Notes: generated from the sequence alone by a model not told the origin. A DNA stretch of 64,000 nt from Candidatus Gastranaerophilales bacterium (GCA_944325315.1 CALVAA010000001.1:86474-150473), one strand, 5' to 3'; shown: positions 15,435-24,995, counted from the first letter of the stretch. Numbers and translations are program-made.

Positions 15435-17936
15435 ATGCAAGTAGCTAATGCACTAAATAATAATATAAGAATACTGTTTAACCCCAGAGTTGAAGCATTT
15501 AAATTGTTTGATTTTTTGATGGTAAAATCAGACCAAGACAGATACCTGGCACAAATTATTGAAATTTACGACGATAAATTTGATGCTTCCCAAAACGTTG
15601 CTAAACTAAAATTGTTTTATAAAATTACCCAAAATAACGAAGTTATGCCCTATGACAATTTTACTCCGAATAAAGAATGTGAAATTGTTAAAATAAAACA
15701 AGATGAGATTGAAAATTTTGTAAATCAAGATAAAGAAACTTTTATTTTTGCAACAAATGTTAAAAATTCGTCGGCTTTAAATGTTCAATATGACTTTTTT
15801 AATAATGCGGTTGTGCTTGCAGACAAAATTGAAAATGTTAATTCGATTTCACTCAACCTTGCTAAAAATTTATCAAACAAAAGAAATGTCGTTCTGATTG
15901 ATTCAACAGGAATTGTTGAGTTTGAAGGAGCTAAAAAGATAAAAGCTTCCAAAAATTTTAAAATGCCTCTCAGTTATTCGACTATAGATTTTGTATTCGA
16001 TGAATGTCTTAAAGATGCAAGTCTAGAGTTTCAAGCTATAGGCGGCGAGATAATAAATGAAATCAAAAAATTTGCACGCAGCCAACAAGGAAACTTTATT
16101 CCTTTTAATGCCTTTACCAGGGTTTTATTGGAGCAATACAAAGCAACGCCTTACACTGAACTCAAGCTTTTACTTGTAAGACTTAAAAAGCTTCAGATGG
16201 ATGAAATTTTTGCAAGAACAAAAAAAGATAAAGAAACTTTATTTAAAACAATAGAAAAAAATCCAATAACAATTTTAGATTTATCAAGCATTGATATATA
16301 TTGGCAAAAAGCTTACCTTGAGTATCTTGTAAGTGAAATTGAACAAGATATATATCTGTTTGTAAGAGTTAATGATGAAAATTTTGATGTTGATTTAATA
16401 AATAAAATATATTGCGAAAAGAAAAATATAAAATTTATTCCAAATGTCTCTTATAATTATAAAAAATTACCTTCCATAATGCAGTATTGTAAAAATTATA
16501 TCCTAATGCCGAGTTTATATCAAAGAAGCGACTTTTTAGATGCAAACTTTGCACTTGGCAATTTAATAATGGAAGGATGTATTTTATTTGGACAAAATAC
16601 GGATAATTTTCTTTATCTTGCAAAGGATTACGAGCTTGAAATGCAAGAAAAGAGAAAAAACTATAGAAAAATCGCATTGAGTCTTTTAAAACAAGATGAA
16701 AACAGTGAAGTTGAACAAACGGTTCAAAAAGAAGAAAATAAACAACAAGATAATCAAAAACAAATAACAACCCCGGATTCTCAAAGGCTTCTTGAGGAAC
16801 TCGGCAATTTTGAAGAGCAACAGAAAATAAGGCAACAAGCAAATGAAAACTTTGAAAATATAATCGAAGAAGATGTTGATTATTTTGATAATAATCAAGA
16901 AAAAGAAGTTTTCGAAGAAATTGAAAATCCTGCACTTCCCGAAAAATCTTCGGATGATTTTACAACATTTGAAGATACAAAAGTTGATGAGGATAAAAAT
17001 GCGCAACAAGAAGATGTTGAAGTTAAAAAAGATTCGAATGATGATTTTCAAGAGCTAAACGACAGCGATAAAGAACCAAAAGAAGAAACCCAAGAAGAAA
17101 AAGAGTTTGATGAACTTTTAAAGCAAGATTTAGAAGACGATGAAACAATAGAAGAAGAATCTTTACAGAATAAAACAGTTGATTTAAAAGCTGATGATGA
17201 ACTATTGCTTGACGAAGAAACTTCTGAACCTGATGACAAAGACGATAAACCCTCGAACACGGAAGAAAGGCAGGAAGATTCTTTAAAAATTGATGTATTA
17301 AACGCAGATTTAATAGATCTAAGTGATCAAAATGATGCATCTGATACAGTTGTTGAATCAAATGATAATAATGACACTTTTAAATTTATTGAAGATGATA
17401 AAAAAGAATCTGAAACGGAAAACAAAGGTGAAATTAACGATGAAACCAATCTTTCGCAAGATGAAAGTGTTGGTTTTTCTGATGACGAGTTGGATTTTTT
17501 CCAAATAGCCGAAGAAAGCAGTGCAAATTATGAAAGCGAAAAATCTCGGGAGGAAAATCCGCCTGTAGACGATAGCGATCTTGATTTGAATGAAATTGCA
17601 AACAATTCAATTGACACAAGCTTTGAACAAATTATTGAAACTTCAAAACAGCCTAAGAAAGAAACTTTTAATATAGATAGTGAAAATAAAATCGATGCAG
17701 ATATTTTAAAAACAAAAGAACAAAAAGAAAGTCTTCCCATATTTAAAGAAGAGGTTTCCCAAAAAGAAAACCCAAATTATCAAATCGGAAGCGTAATATA
17801 CCATAAGAAATACGGCAGAGGAACAATCACAAAAACAATTAAATACGAACAAAGACAACTTTTACAAATTGAATTTGAAGAATCGGGAAAAAAACTACTA
17901 GACCCCACAGTAGCTGATATTAGACCGGAACAGTAG
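15435..17936 (+). CDS. Large three-part protein: HerA-like domain without a P-loop, long acidic linker, PcrA/UvrD-type C-terminal domain
   Basis: 833 residues. Residues 1 to about 110 look like a HAS-type beta barrel (DFLMVKSDQDRYLAQIIEI). About 110-410 follow the strand/helix order of HerA/VirB4-type ATPases, with NVVLIDSTG and ITILDLSSIDI at the usual Asp positions, but no G-x-x-G-x-G-K-[ST] Walker A is present, so it is probably catalytically dead. About 430-775 is a highly acidic, Asp/Glu/Lys-rich disordered region. The last 50 residues (YQIGSVIYHKKYGRGTI and on to KKLL) match the Tudor-like C-terminal domain of PcrA/UvrD helicases that contacts RNA polymerase. The HerA assignment is inference; the tail match is stronger. 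flhB follows after 6 bp, so they are probably co-transcribed. Confidence 0.6.
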   Translation: MQVANALNNNIRILFNPRVEAFKLFDFLMVKSDQDRYLAQIIEIYDDKFDASQNVAKLKLFYKITQNNEVMPYDNFTPNKECEIVKIKQDEIENFVNQDKETFIFATNVKNSSALNVQYDFFNNAVVLADKIENVNSISLNLAKNLSNKRNVVLIDSTGIVEFEGAKKIKASKNFKMPLSYSTIDFVFDECLKDASLEFQAIGGEIINEIKKFARSQQGNFIPFNAFTRVLLEQYKATPYTELKLLLVRLKKLQMDEIFARTKKDKETLFKTIEKNPITILDLSSIDIYWQKAYLEYLVSEIEQDIYLFVRVNDENFDVDLINKIYCEKKNIKFIPNVSYNYKKLPSIMQYCKNYILMPSLYQRSDFLDANFALGNLIMEGCILFGQNTDNFLYLAKDYELEMQEKRKNYRKIALSLLKQDENSEVEQTVQKEENKQQDNQKQITTPDSQRLLEELGNFEEQQKIRQQANENFENIIEEDVDYFDNNQEKEVFEEIENPALPEKSSDDFTTFEDTKVDEDKNAQQEDVEVKKDSNDDFQELNDSDKEPKEETQEEKEFDELLKQDLEDDETIEEESLQNKTVDLKADDELLLDEETSEPDDKDDKPSNTEERQEDSLKIDVLNADLIDLSDQNDASDTVVESNDNNDTFKFIEDDKKESETENKGEINDETNLSQDESVGFSDDELDFFQIAEESSANYESEKSREENPPVDDSDLDLNEIANNSIDTSFEQIIETSKQPKKETFNIDSENKIDADILKTKEQKESLPIFKEEVSQKENPNYQIGSVIYHKKYGRGTITKTIKYEQRQLLQIEFEESGKKLLDPTVADIRPEQ

Positions 17937-17942
17937 AAGTAA

Positions 17943-19124
17943 ATGGGCGACGAGAATAAACAATTTGAAGCAAGCCAACAAAAATTAAGAAAAGCAAGAG
18001 AGCAAGGACAAGTTGTTAAATCGAAAGATTTGTCAGTTGCTATTGCGATAATTGTAATGTTTAGTGCAATTTATTACCTTGGACCTTTTATATGGGAGCA
18101 GTTGAGTGCGCTTTTTGGTATTATATATGAACAGATACCAAACAAACATCTTGATGAAATTGGATATGCTTATATATTTACCAGAACCGTTGTTCCTACG
18201 GCCCTTATTCTGCTGCCGATTCTTGTTTTGGCTTCTTTTGTGGGTATATTGGGAGACTTAATTCAAATAGGACCGTTGTTTACTACAAAACCTATGGAAT
18301 TTAATGCAGAAAAATTTAACCCGACAAAATATTTTAAAAATTTAGTCAGTCCAAAAACACTGTTTGACCTTTTTAAAAATATCGCAAAGGTAATTATACT
18401 TGGAATTATTGGTTATGTTGTATATAAAGCACACTTTGAAGAAATCCTTATGCTTGCTGCCATAGATAACCACTTTGCAATATTAGTACAATTCGGTTCA
18501 TTGGTTTTAGACTTCGTAATAAAAGCAGGAATTGCTTTTTTGATTATTGCTGCAGCTGATTACGGGGTTACAAAGTGGAAATTTTTACAAGATCAAAAAA
18601 TGTCTTTTAAAGAAGTAAAAGATGAATACAAAAACTCGGAAGGCGATCCGAATGTCAAAGCTGCACTTCGTCAGCGACGTCAACAACTTTTGCAACAAAA
18701 AATGATGGATGCCGTTACAACGGCCGATTTTGTTGTAACAAACCCAACGCATATAGCATGTGCTATAAAATACGATGCTGAAAAAATGGAATCTCCTATG
18801 CTTGTTGCGAAAGGGACGGAGTTATTTGCACACAAAATTAAAGAAATTGCCCGCAACCATAACATTCCGGTAATTGAGAACCCTCCTGTTGCAAGGGCTT
18901 TATTCAGGTTTGTTGAAATAAACAGGCAAATTCCTCCTGATTTATATAAGGCAATAGCCGAAATTTTAATTTTTGTATACAAACTCAAAAAAACAACAGC
19001 AAAAGAACAGGAAAAAATTCAAAAAACCGCATTCGAAAAAGGCGATATTCAGGCGCAAAGAGAGATACAAAAGAAAAAAGAAAAATCGCTTGAAAAATTT
19101 AAAAATCTTGAAGATAAAGATTAA
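17943..19124 (+). CDS. FlhB/SctU-family type III export switch protein
   Basis: 393 residues: N-terminal EASQQKLRKAREQGQVVKSKDL, four membrane helices (about 32-55, 83-108, 145-165, 180-206), then the cytoplasmic domain with YKNSEGDPNVK and the autocleavage motif N267-P-T-H. These are the defining marks of FlhB (flagella) and SctU (injectisome), which set substrate specificity of the export gate. The charged C-terminal tail after about 355 is longer than usual. No other flagellar or type III gene is in the window, so flagellum versus injectisome cannot be decided here. Its stop overlaps the convergent decarboxylase gene by 4 bp. Confidence 0.9.
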   Translation: MGDENKQFEASQQKLRKAREQGQVVKSKDLSVAIAIIVMFSAIYYLGPFIWEQLSALFGIIYEQIPNKHLDEIGYAYIFTRTVVPTALILLPILVLASFVGILGDLIQIGPLFTTKPMEFNAEKFNPTKYFKNLVSPKTLFDLFKNIAKVIILGIIGYVVYKAHFEEILMLAAIDNHFAILVQFGSLVLDFVIKAGIAFLIIAAADYGVTKWKFLQDQKMSFKEVKDEYKNSEGDPNVKAALRQRRQQLLQQKMMDAVTTADFVVTNPTHIACAIKYDAEKMESPMLVAKGTELFAHKIKEIARNHNIPVIENPPVARALFRFVEINRQIPPDLYKAIAEILIFVYKLKKTTAKEQEKIQKTAFEKGDIQAQREIQKKKEKSLEKFKNLEDKD

Positions 19125-20785
19125 TTTCTGTTTTCTTTTAATTCTTTTATTTTATTTGGGTTTTTTGCTATTGAAAATGCCAAATCCGGCATATCCAAAT
19201 AATCTGTAATTAGCTCAATATAACACATTTTTTCTTTTTGTATTTTTTGAATTTCTTCTAATACTTCATCAAATTCTTTATTGGTTTTTACTTGTCTGCT
19301 GAAACACTCTCCTTCAAAAACTTTTGGAAGCATTGAATAGTTCCAGTTAGCAATATCATTGTACTTGTAGTTTGGATCATCACAAAGAATCCTTTCGACC
19401 GTATAACCTGAGTTATTAATTACAAAAATAACAGGCTTAACTTTGTAGCGCATCATAGCTGAAATTTCTTGTGCCGTAAGTTGGTGTGAACCATCTCCTG
19501 TTATGAGAATTGTCCTTCTGTTTTTTGCCGCAAGACAAGTTCCAAAAGCACAGGGAGTTGCCCATCCGATTGAGCCCCAAACCATCTGATTTAAAATTGA
19601 AATATTTTTCTTGAACTTCATGGGTGCTGCGCCAAAAGACACAAGTCCCACCTCGCAAATTAAAATATCATCTTCTTTTATAAAATTTTCAAGTCTCGGA
19701 TATATATATTTGGAAGTTAATTTGCCTGTTGGTTTTTCGAGAGAATTTTTATAGAAAAATTCTCTTTGAATTTTTTCATTTGAGATATAATCAATATTTT
19801 CATTTATTTCTTTAATAATGTCTTTCATTAAAACATTCTCATATCTTTTCCCTTTTACTTCAGTATAATAAGGCTGAATGTTTATATGGTTTTTTAAATT
19901 AAAACTAAAATCAAAATTATAAGTATTAAGATCGGACAACACAGTTCCGACAGCAATAATACAGTCTGATGAGTTAAGATATTCAAAGCAAATTTTATTA
20001 TCAAGATGTCCGACATAAACTCCAAAATAATTTTCCGTATCGTTATCAATTATATCTATGCCCCTTATAAAAGAGCAGCTTGGAATTTTTGTCTTTTTTA
20101 AAAAATTGTTTAATTCTTTTTTAGAATTAAATCTTGAAGCTAAAACATCAGCTAAAACTATTGGTTTTTTTGATGTTCTGATGATTTTTATAATTTCACT
20201 TGACGCTTTTTTTAAATTTTCAGAATTTGAAACGGGATAATCAGTTTTATAGTCATCTTCAACTTTGCAATCACAGACATCAATCGGAAGTTTAAGATAG
20301 ACAGGTTTTTTGGTTTTTATCATTGTGTTTATAAGTTTATCTATTTCTGTTTTTGCGTTTTTAGAATCTATACAAGAAGTCATTTCAACAACATTTGAAT
20401 ATGCTTTTTCAAACGCATTGTAATCTACATTATCTAAATTGTGATGGAGAAAGGTTTTGTTATTTATATCTTTAAGACAAGGAACTCCGACTATCATCAT
20501 AACAGGTACATTTTCTGCCATAGAACCTGCTATAGCATTTATGGCTGAAAGCTCTCCTACTCCAAAGGTTGTTACAATTGCACCGTATCCTTTAATTCTG
20601 GAATAACCGTCAGCGCAATATCCTGCATTTAATTCGTTGGTTGAACCAATCCATTTTACGTTTTTATTTTTTTCTATTGCTTCAACAATTTTAAAGTTGT
20701 AGTCGCCCGGCAAGCCAAAAATTTCTTCTATACCAAGTGAATTTAATCTTTTAATTAAATAATCCGCAATTGTTATTTTAGCCAT
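19121..20785 (-). CDS. Thiamine-diphosphate-dependent 2-oxoacid decarboxylase (pyruvate/indolepyruvate decarboxylase family)
   Basis: 554 residues from the ATG at 20785 (MAKITIADYL), which has GAGGA 8 nt upstream; an upstream in-frame start at 20827 lacks one. The cofactor-activating Glu is E51 in NELNAGYCADGY, the decarboxylase-specific His pair is H114-H115 in FLHHNL, and the ThDP/Mg site is GDGSHQ followed by NNSGYTVE. The HH motif separates it from acetolactate synthase and oxalyl-CoA decarboxylase. It turns pyruvate or an aryl-pyruvate into the aldehyde and CO2; the aldehyde could be reduced by the Fe-ADH at 6580. Which oxoacid is preferred is unknown. Confidence 0.9.
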   Translation of the reverse strand: MAKITIADYLIKRLNSLGIEEIFGLPGDYNFKIVEAIEKNKNVKWIGSTNELNAGYCADGYSRIKGYGAIVTTFGVGELSAINAIAGSMAENVPVMMIVGVPCLKDINNKTFLHHNLDNVDYNAFEKAYSNVVEMTSCIDSKNAKTEIDKLINTMIKTKKPVYLKLPIDVCDCKVEDDYKTDYPVSNSENLKKASSEIIKIIRTSKKPIVLADVLASRFNSKKELNNFLKKTKIPSCSFIRGIDIIDNDTENYFGVYVGHLDNKICFEYLNSSDCIIAVGTVLSDLNTYNFDFSFNLKNHINIQPYYTEVKGKRYENVLMKDIIKEINENIDYISNEKIQREFFYKNSLEKPTGKLTSKYIYPRLENFIKEDDILICEVGLVSFGAAPMKFKKNISILNQMVWGSIGWATPCAFGTCLAAKNRRTILITGDGSHQLTAQEISAMMRYKVKPVIFVINNSGYTVERILCDDPNYKYNDIANWNYSMLPKVFEGECFSRQVKTNKEFDEVLEEIQKIQKEKMCYIELITDYLDMPDLAFSIAKNPNKIKELKENRN

Positions 20786-20839
20786 GGCAAAAGTCCTCAT
20801 TAATTTTTTATAAATATTATTATACAAAACTTGAAAAAG

Positions 20840-20864
20840 CGGGGTAAGCTTTTTGCTTACCCCG
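20840..20864 (-). terminator. Terminator of the first pgi gene
   Basis: 10-bp GC-rich stem (CGGGGTAAGC and its complement) with a five-T loop; on the minus strand followed by CTTTTTC. 13 bp beyond the stop at 20878. Confidence 0.9.
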
Positions 20865-20877
20865 TCTAATTAATAAT

Positions 20878-22101
20878 TTATTTACTTAATGCTTTTTTAA
20901 CTTCTTTTTTATATTTTTCAACATTTGGCTGCAAAACTTCATCAAGTGCAGTGGATTTATCTGTAAACTCACCTTTTTGAGCTCTTAAAATCCAGCCTGT
21001 GTATAAAGTTTCAAAATGTTTTAGTTCGATAAATCTTGCAATAGATTCCATTGTTAAATCATCTAAGACAATTTTTGAAACGGGATGTTGGTTGCTGTAT
21101 GCACTAATTACCCCTTCCATTACCGCATTCATTATTTTATCTTCTGTTTTTACATATACAAAAGTGAAAAATGAGTCAGTGTTATTAATGTCTAAGTCGG
21201 CTTCTGCGTTGTAGTGTAAATATCCCGGACCTACATTTGTATCGGTTGAAATTCTTGCTTTCAATGACTCATTTTTTAACTGTTTTTCCCATAAAGTTGT
21301 TCCAAAAAATTCGTCTCCAAAGTATTCAACAAAGTGTTTATTTTTTCCGGAATTTTTTGCTTTTATATTAAATTTTGCTAACTGAAGCGCTTCGTTTACT
21401 TCAATATCAGGATTTAGAAATTCTTCCTGAGCCTTTAAGGATGCTTGAAGCAAAGCTTTAACATCTTCTTTTGATACTCCCAAAAAGAAAAGAGTAAATA
21501 TTGTTGCATCATCAAATATTGAAAATCTTCCGCCGACATCATCGTGAACATATCCTGACAGTTTAATTTCGCCGGAATCCACAATTCTTCTTAATGCAGA
21601 TTTTTCAGGATTTTTGTCAGTCATTGCAACAAATTGATTTGATGTGTCATTTGAATTGGTATGTTTTTCTAAAACTTTTTTAACATTATTGTATCCTACC
21701 GTTGTTTCAAGAGTTCCTCCTGATTTTGAAACAACAAGAAAAAGAGTTCTATCAAGGTTTATTCCCGAAATCCATCTTTCAAAACTAATAGGCTCAACCG
21801 ATGAAAAGAAGTGTACATTTTTTTCTATTCCCAATAATTTTGTGATATTTTCGGTTGTGTGACGAGAACCGCCGATACCCAAAACGGCAATGTCTGTATA
21901 TTTATCGCCTTTTGCTTTTTTTGCAAGTTCATATAGTGAATCGAGATTTTCTAATTGATTTTTAGGTAAAACTTCAATCCAATTTAAGAATTGGCCTTGT
22001 CTACCTTTTCTGGATTTAATATCTTCAATCGCATCAAGTGCCAGTTGTCTGAATTGTCCGCAACAACATTTTTTTACAACTTCAACCGTGGAATTTGCCA
22101 T
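20878..22101 (-). CDS. Glucose-6-phosphate isomerase family protein (divergent paralogue)
   Basis: 407 residues. SIS-fold PGI motifs: GIGGSRHTTENI, SKSGGTLETT (phosphate-binding loop), DDVGGRFSIF and a C-terminal QPNVEKYKK matching the family QPGVE-x-x-K. It is shorter than the second PGI at 31548 and differs from it throughout, so the two are old paralogues or of different origin. Interconverts glucose-6-P and fructose-6-P if active; the R-H in GGSRHT replaces the usual [YA]-L-G. A run of three Cys (KKCCCGQ) near the N-terminus is odd. GGAG ribosome site. Confidence 0.85.
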   Translation of the reverse strand: MANSTVEVVKKCCCGQFRQLALDAIEDIKSRKGRQGQFLNWIEVLPKNQLENLDSLYELAKKAKGDKYTDIAVLGIGGSRHTTENITKLLGIEKNVHFFSSVEPISFERWISGINLDRTLFLVVSKSGGTLETTVGYNNVKKVLEKHTNSNDTSNQFVAMTDKNPEKSALRRIVDSGEIKLSGYVHDDVGGRFSIFDDATIFTLFFLGVSKEDVKALLQASLKAQEEFLNPDIEVNEALQLAKFNIKAKNSGKNKHFVEYFGDEFFGTTLWEKQLKNESLKARISTDTNVGPGYLHYNAEADLDINNTDSFFTFVYVKTEDKIMNAVMEGVISAYSNQHPVSKIVLDDLTMESIARFIELKHFETLYTGWILRAQKGEFTDKSTALDEVLQPNVEKYKKEVKKALSK

Positions 22102-22178
22102 AATTATTCTCCAAAAAATTCTATTGTCTTATCTATCATGCCTGAAAAATGACAAAAATACAATACAGATGAAAAATT

Positions 22179-23390
22179 TTAATTTTTGCTCTCGACAGTT
22201 GCATCATACAAAAAGTCACATAATCGTTTAATTTCTGCCAGTTTGTTAAAGTCCAATTCTTTCGGAAGTTTTCCTTCCAAATTACATTGAGCGATTGTTG
22301 GCAGTGTATTATATTTTTTTGGAGATTTTTTATTTAAGTTTACGGGTTCTTTATTTCTTTGTAGGGCATAAGCTCTTTTTGTATACTCAACAAAAAGATC
22401 GTTGGTTTGTGGGGTTTGATTTATATATTTTTCAAAGTGGTCGCAAAAAGTGCTGTATGCAACATTTCCGCCTTTAATGTCTTTGCCTGTGCTTCTTTTA
22501 TAGCAAAGATCTTCCACTTCTTTTAATTTTTCCACGTCTCTGCCTAAAATTTGGATTTCGCCTTTATATCTGTTGTTTTTAAATGCCCATTCCGGATTGG
22601 CAAGATTAACATCTAAATGAAGTGCAACATATCCTGTGGTTTTTTTGGTATTAATAACGGATAAAGGCTCGAGTTCCGGGTTTCTTACGGAGTTGACTTC
22701 TTTGCAGAGTCTTTCAAGATCGTTTTGATTAAAGTACGGTTTGTTTGAAGCTAAATCATCCGAAAGATAGTTTTCAATTCTGGTGATTTCCAATTGTTCA
22801 TCCCTTACTGCTTTTATAAGGGCATTAACAATCTCTGTTGTTTGTTTTGGAATAGACCTTGCCAAAACAATTCTTGCTCCTATAATGTCACCTAAAACTT
22901 TTTTGATGTCCTCGCTGTCATAAGGCTGGAAGTTTTTTCTTCCTTTTAAAATTACGCTTGCAAGGGCATCCATTGTTTTTTCTTTAATACTGTCGGGGGT
23001 TTTTACTCTGGTTGTAATTCTTTCAATTGAACCTTTGGGGTTTGAGGTGTTATTATAAACATACGGTCTAAGATTTGTTCTTAAAACGCTTAAAAGATAT
23101 CTTTCCGCCACTTTGGCGTTTTCATACACATATTCACACTGTTCCTGGTTCAAAATCAATGGCCTTAATGCCCTGGCAAGATTTGTCACATCTTTTTGGG
23201 TGATTTCTCTTTTGCCTTGCTTTTTGTCCGATGATTCCGTTTTTATGATGTTTGCACCGAAACTAACGGTATCTTTAGCAAGCGGAGCAAGATTAGGATA
23301 CTTTATAAATGGGTTAAGCGTATTTGCACAGGGCTTTATCGTATTTGTAGCTTGGGTATAATAATTTTTAAAGTTGTTTAAAATTTGCAT
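22179..23390 (-). CDS. RelA/SpoT synthetase-fold protein with a long N-terminal extension
   Basis: 403 residues. The middle part carries the RSH nucleotidyltransferase motifs: R128-V-K-x4-S134-x3-K138 (RxKxxxSxxxK, ATP binding), DIIGARI at 168-174 (the D-[LI]-x-G-x-R-I metal motif), GYVALHL at 253-259, and EIQI at 278-281 with a later E293. So the catalytic residues of a (p)ppGpp synthetase or related pyrophosphokinase are kept. There is no HD hydrolase, TGS or ACT domain. About 120 residues precede the domain, including VSFGANI at 42-48, a motif like those on other small proteins here. AGGTG ribosome site. It could make alarmones, or modify tRNA as toxic small synthetases do; no antitoxin gene is evident. 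Confidence 0.7.
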   Translation of the reverse strand: MQILNNFKNYYTQATNTIKPCANTLNPFIKYPNLAPLAKDTVSFGANIIKTESSDKKQGKREITQKDVTNLARALRPLILNQEQCEYVYENAKVAERYLLSVLRTNLRPYVYNNTSNPKGSIERITTRVKTPDSIKEKTMDALASVILKGRKNFQPYDSEDIKKVLGDIIGARIVLARSIPKQTTEIVNALIKAVRDEQLEITRIENYLSDDLASNKPYFNQNDLERLCKEVNSVRNPELEPLSVINTKKTTGYVALHLDVNLANPEWAFKNNRYKGEIQILGRDVEKLKEVEDLCYKRSTGKDIKGGNVAYSTFCDHFEKYINQTPQTNDLFVEYTKRAYALQRNKEPVNLNKKSPKKYNTLPTIAQCNLEGKLPKELDFNKLAEIKRLCDFLYDATVESKN

Positions 23391-23507
23391 AATTCACCTA
23401 AACGTACAAAACTTATGAATAAAAATTTTTGTCAAGCATTTAAAATAAAATTTACATTATGACACAACTTATTTACAACTTTTTAAAAATATTGCACAAT
23501 AAAAGTT

Positions 23508-23738
23508 ATGGGAAAATGCAAAAGAAGAACTCTCTATAAGTCAAATACATCATACTTTATGACAAGAGAAACGGCTGTTAACAACATATTTAAAATGTTT
23601 AGCGAAAAATCAAGAAAAAAAACAAATTTTAAAAGCGCACTCGATACAATAAGTTTATTTGGAATATCTGCTGAAGAACTTACCGAAGCCGGGCTTCCTT
23701 ATGAAAATATTAAAGCTCTTGAGCCTTTAATTAATTGA
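23508..23738 (+). CDS. Small hypothetical protein
   Basis: 76 residues, basic N-terminus (MGKCKRRTLYKS) and a helical C-terminal region (TISLFGISAEELTEAGLPYENIKAL) that could be a small helical binding domain. No ribosome site; CACAAT lies 7 nt upstream and may be a weak -10, so possibly leaderless. Its stop touches the stop of the convergent glycine-zipper gene. Confidence 0.5.
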   Translation: MGKCKRRTLYKSNTSYFMTRETAVNNIFKMFSEKSRKKTNFKSALDTISLFGISAEELTEAGLPYENIKALEPLIN

Positions 23739-24953
23739 CTACATTATTCTGTCAAGTTTTCTTTGAAGCTTTCGTTCTTTTTCACGCTCAATTTGAGCTA
23801 CTGCTTTTAGTGCTTCTTGTTTTTGCTGTTCTTTTAAAAATATATCTTCACTGTTTATGTCAGCTTCCTGCAAAACAGCCGCATTATCTTCGGCCGCAAC
23901 AGTGTTGCTTATCGGAATATTTTGATTTTGGACGGAATTTTTTTCAAAATTTGCTGTTTCATTTGTCTTGTTTTCATTTTTATCCAAAGCATTATTTACC
24001 GCATTTGTAACTTTGTTTCCGACAAACATTGAGCATACCATATCTCCAACCATAGCGCCTATTTGTGCGCCTTTTCCCGCTCCAAGTCCGCCTGTAAATA
24101 TTCCGCCTATAACACCACCTGCGGTTGCACCGAGCATTCTGCCTAAAACACTGCCGGCTGCGTATGATACAAAATTAGTTCCTACTTTTACAAGGGATTT
24201 GCCTGTTTGTTTAATACCTGCAATAAAACCTTCGTTTTTAAAAGCGGGTATAATTTCTTTCATTTGACTGAAACCTTCAAGAATGGTAAAAGCAACGGGC
24301 AATAAGCCAACTTCGCTTTTCATCAGCCTTTTTGCCGTATTTTTTGTAGAATTTGGAATATGTTTTGTTGCTTTGTTCAGTGTTTTTGAAAGAAAAGTTG
24401 AGCCGGTTTTTTTTGCGGCAGCTTCTGCTGTATTGGAAGCCGTATTTTTAATTATTTCTTTTCCTGAATTAAGAGCATTTTTAGCCCTTTGAAGTTTTTC
24501 CTGTGCTTCAAATGCCTTTTTTTGTACACTTTCTGTGGTAGTTAATTCAGTGTTAAATTTCTTTTTTATAAAATTAAACACCTTGTTATCGCCGTTGTTT
24601 ATTGTTGATTTTATATTGTTTTTAAAACCGGCAAACGGAGAAACTTTGCCTTTTTTTAATACTTTTTTTGCTTTTTTTGAAGTTTTATATGCCTGTTTTG
24701 ATAATTTTTTATACTCATCATAATTTTCGCTCAATGCAATGCTTCTTGAGAAAATATCCGTATCAGCCTGTTTTTTTAATGCTGCGTTGAGCTTGTCAAA
24801 ACCTTCAGCATTACAAGACTTTACCGCTTTGGTAAGGGATTTGTTTCTTTTTATTGAACCAATAGCATTAGAACTCAGAATTGCCCCCGGAAAAAGCAGA
24901 TATGACCCTGCGCTTGCAGCTGTATTTTGCTGATTTGTATTTTCTACAGACAT
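23739..24953 (-). CDS. Glycine-zipper protein with long helical regions
   Basis: 404 residues. No Sec signal. About 30-200 is Lys/Ala-rich helix; about 205-250 has two hydrophobic stretches (LLPVAFTILEGF; TNFVSYAAGSVLG); about 260-305 is a glycine zipper (GRMLGATAGGVIGGIFTGG and on), the kind of repeat that packs or inserts in membranes in pore-forming and surface proteins; the C-terminus is disordered then strongly charged coil (REKERKLQRKLDRIM). GGAG ribosome site. Could be a membrane-active effector or an envelope scaffold; no named family recognised. Confidence 0.6.
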   Translation of the reverse strand: MSVENTNQQNTAASAGSYLLFPGAILSSNAIGSIKRNKSLTKAVKSCNAEGFDKLNAALKKQADTDIFSRSIALSENYDEYKKLSKQAYKTSKKAKKVLKKGKVSPFAGFKNNIKSTINNGDNKVFNFIKKKFNTELTTTESVQKKAFEAQEKLQRAKNALNSGKEIIKNTASNTAEAAAKKTGSTFLSKTLNKATKHIPNSTKNTAKRLMKSEVGLLPVAFTILEGFSQMKEIIPAFKNEGFIAGIKQTGKSLVKVGTNFVSYAAGSVLGRMLGATAGGVIGGIFTGGLGAGKGAQIGAMVGDMVCSMFVGNKVTNAVNNALDKNENKTNETANFEKNSVQNQNIPISNTVAAEDNAAVLQEADINSEDIFLKEQQKQEALKAVAQIEREKERKLQRKLDRIM

Positions 24954-24995
24954 ATAATACTCCTTAATTTAATAAAGTATTTTTGTACAAAAAAA

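Noticed and set aside
17048..17260. Ser-rich minus-strand ORF inside the acidic linker of the 833-residue protein
   Set aside because: Reverse complement of GAA/GAT-rich codons gives Ser/Phe runs; no ribosome site.
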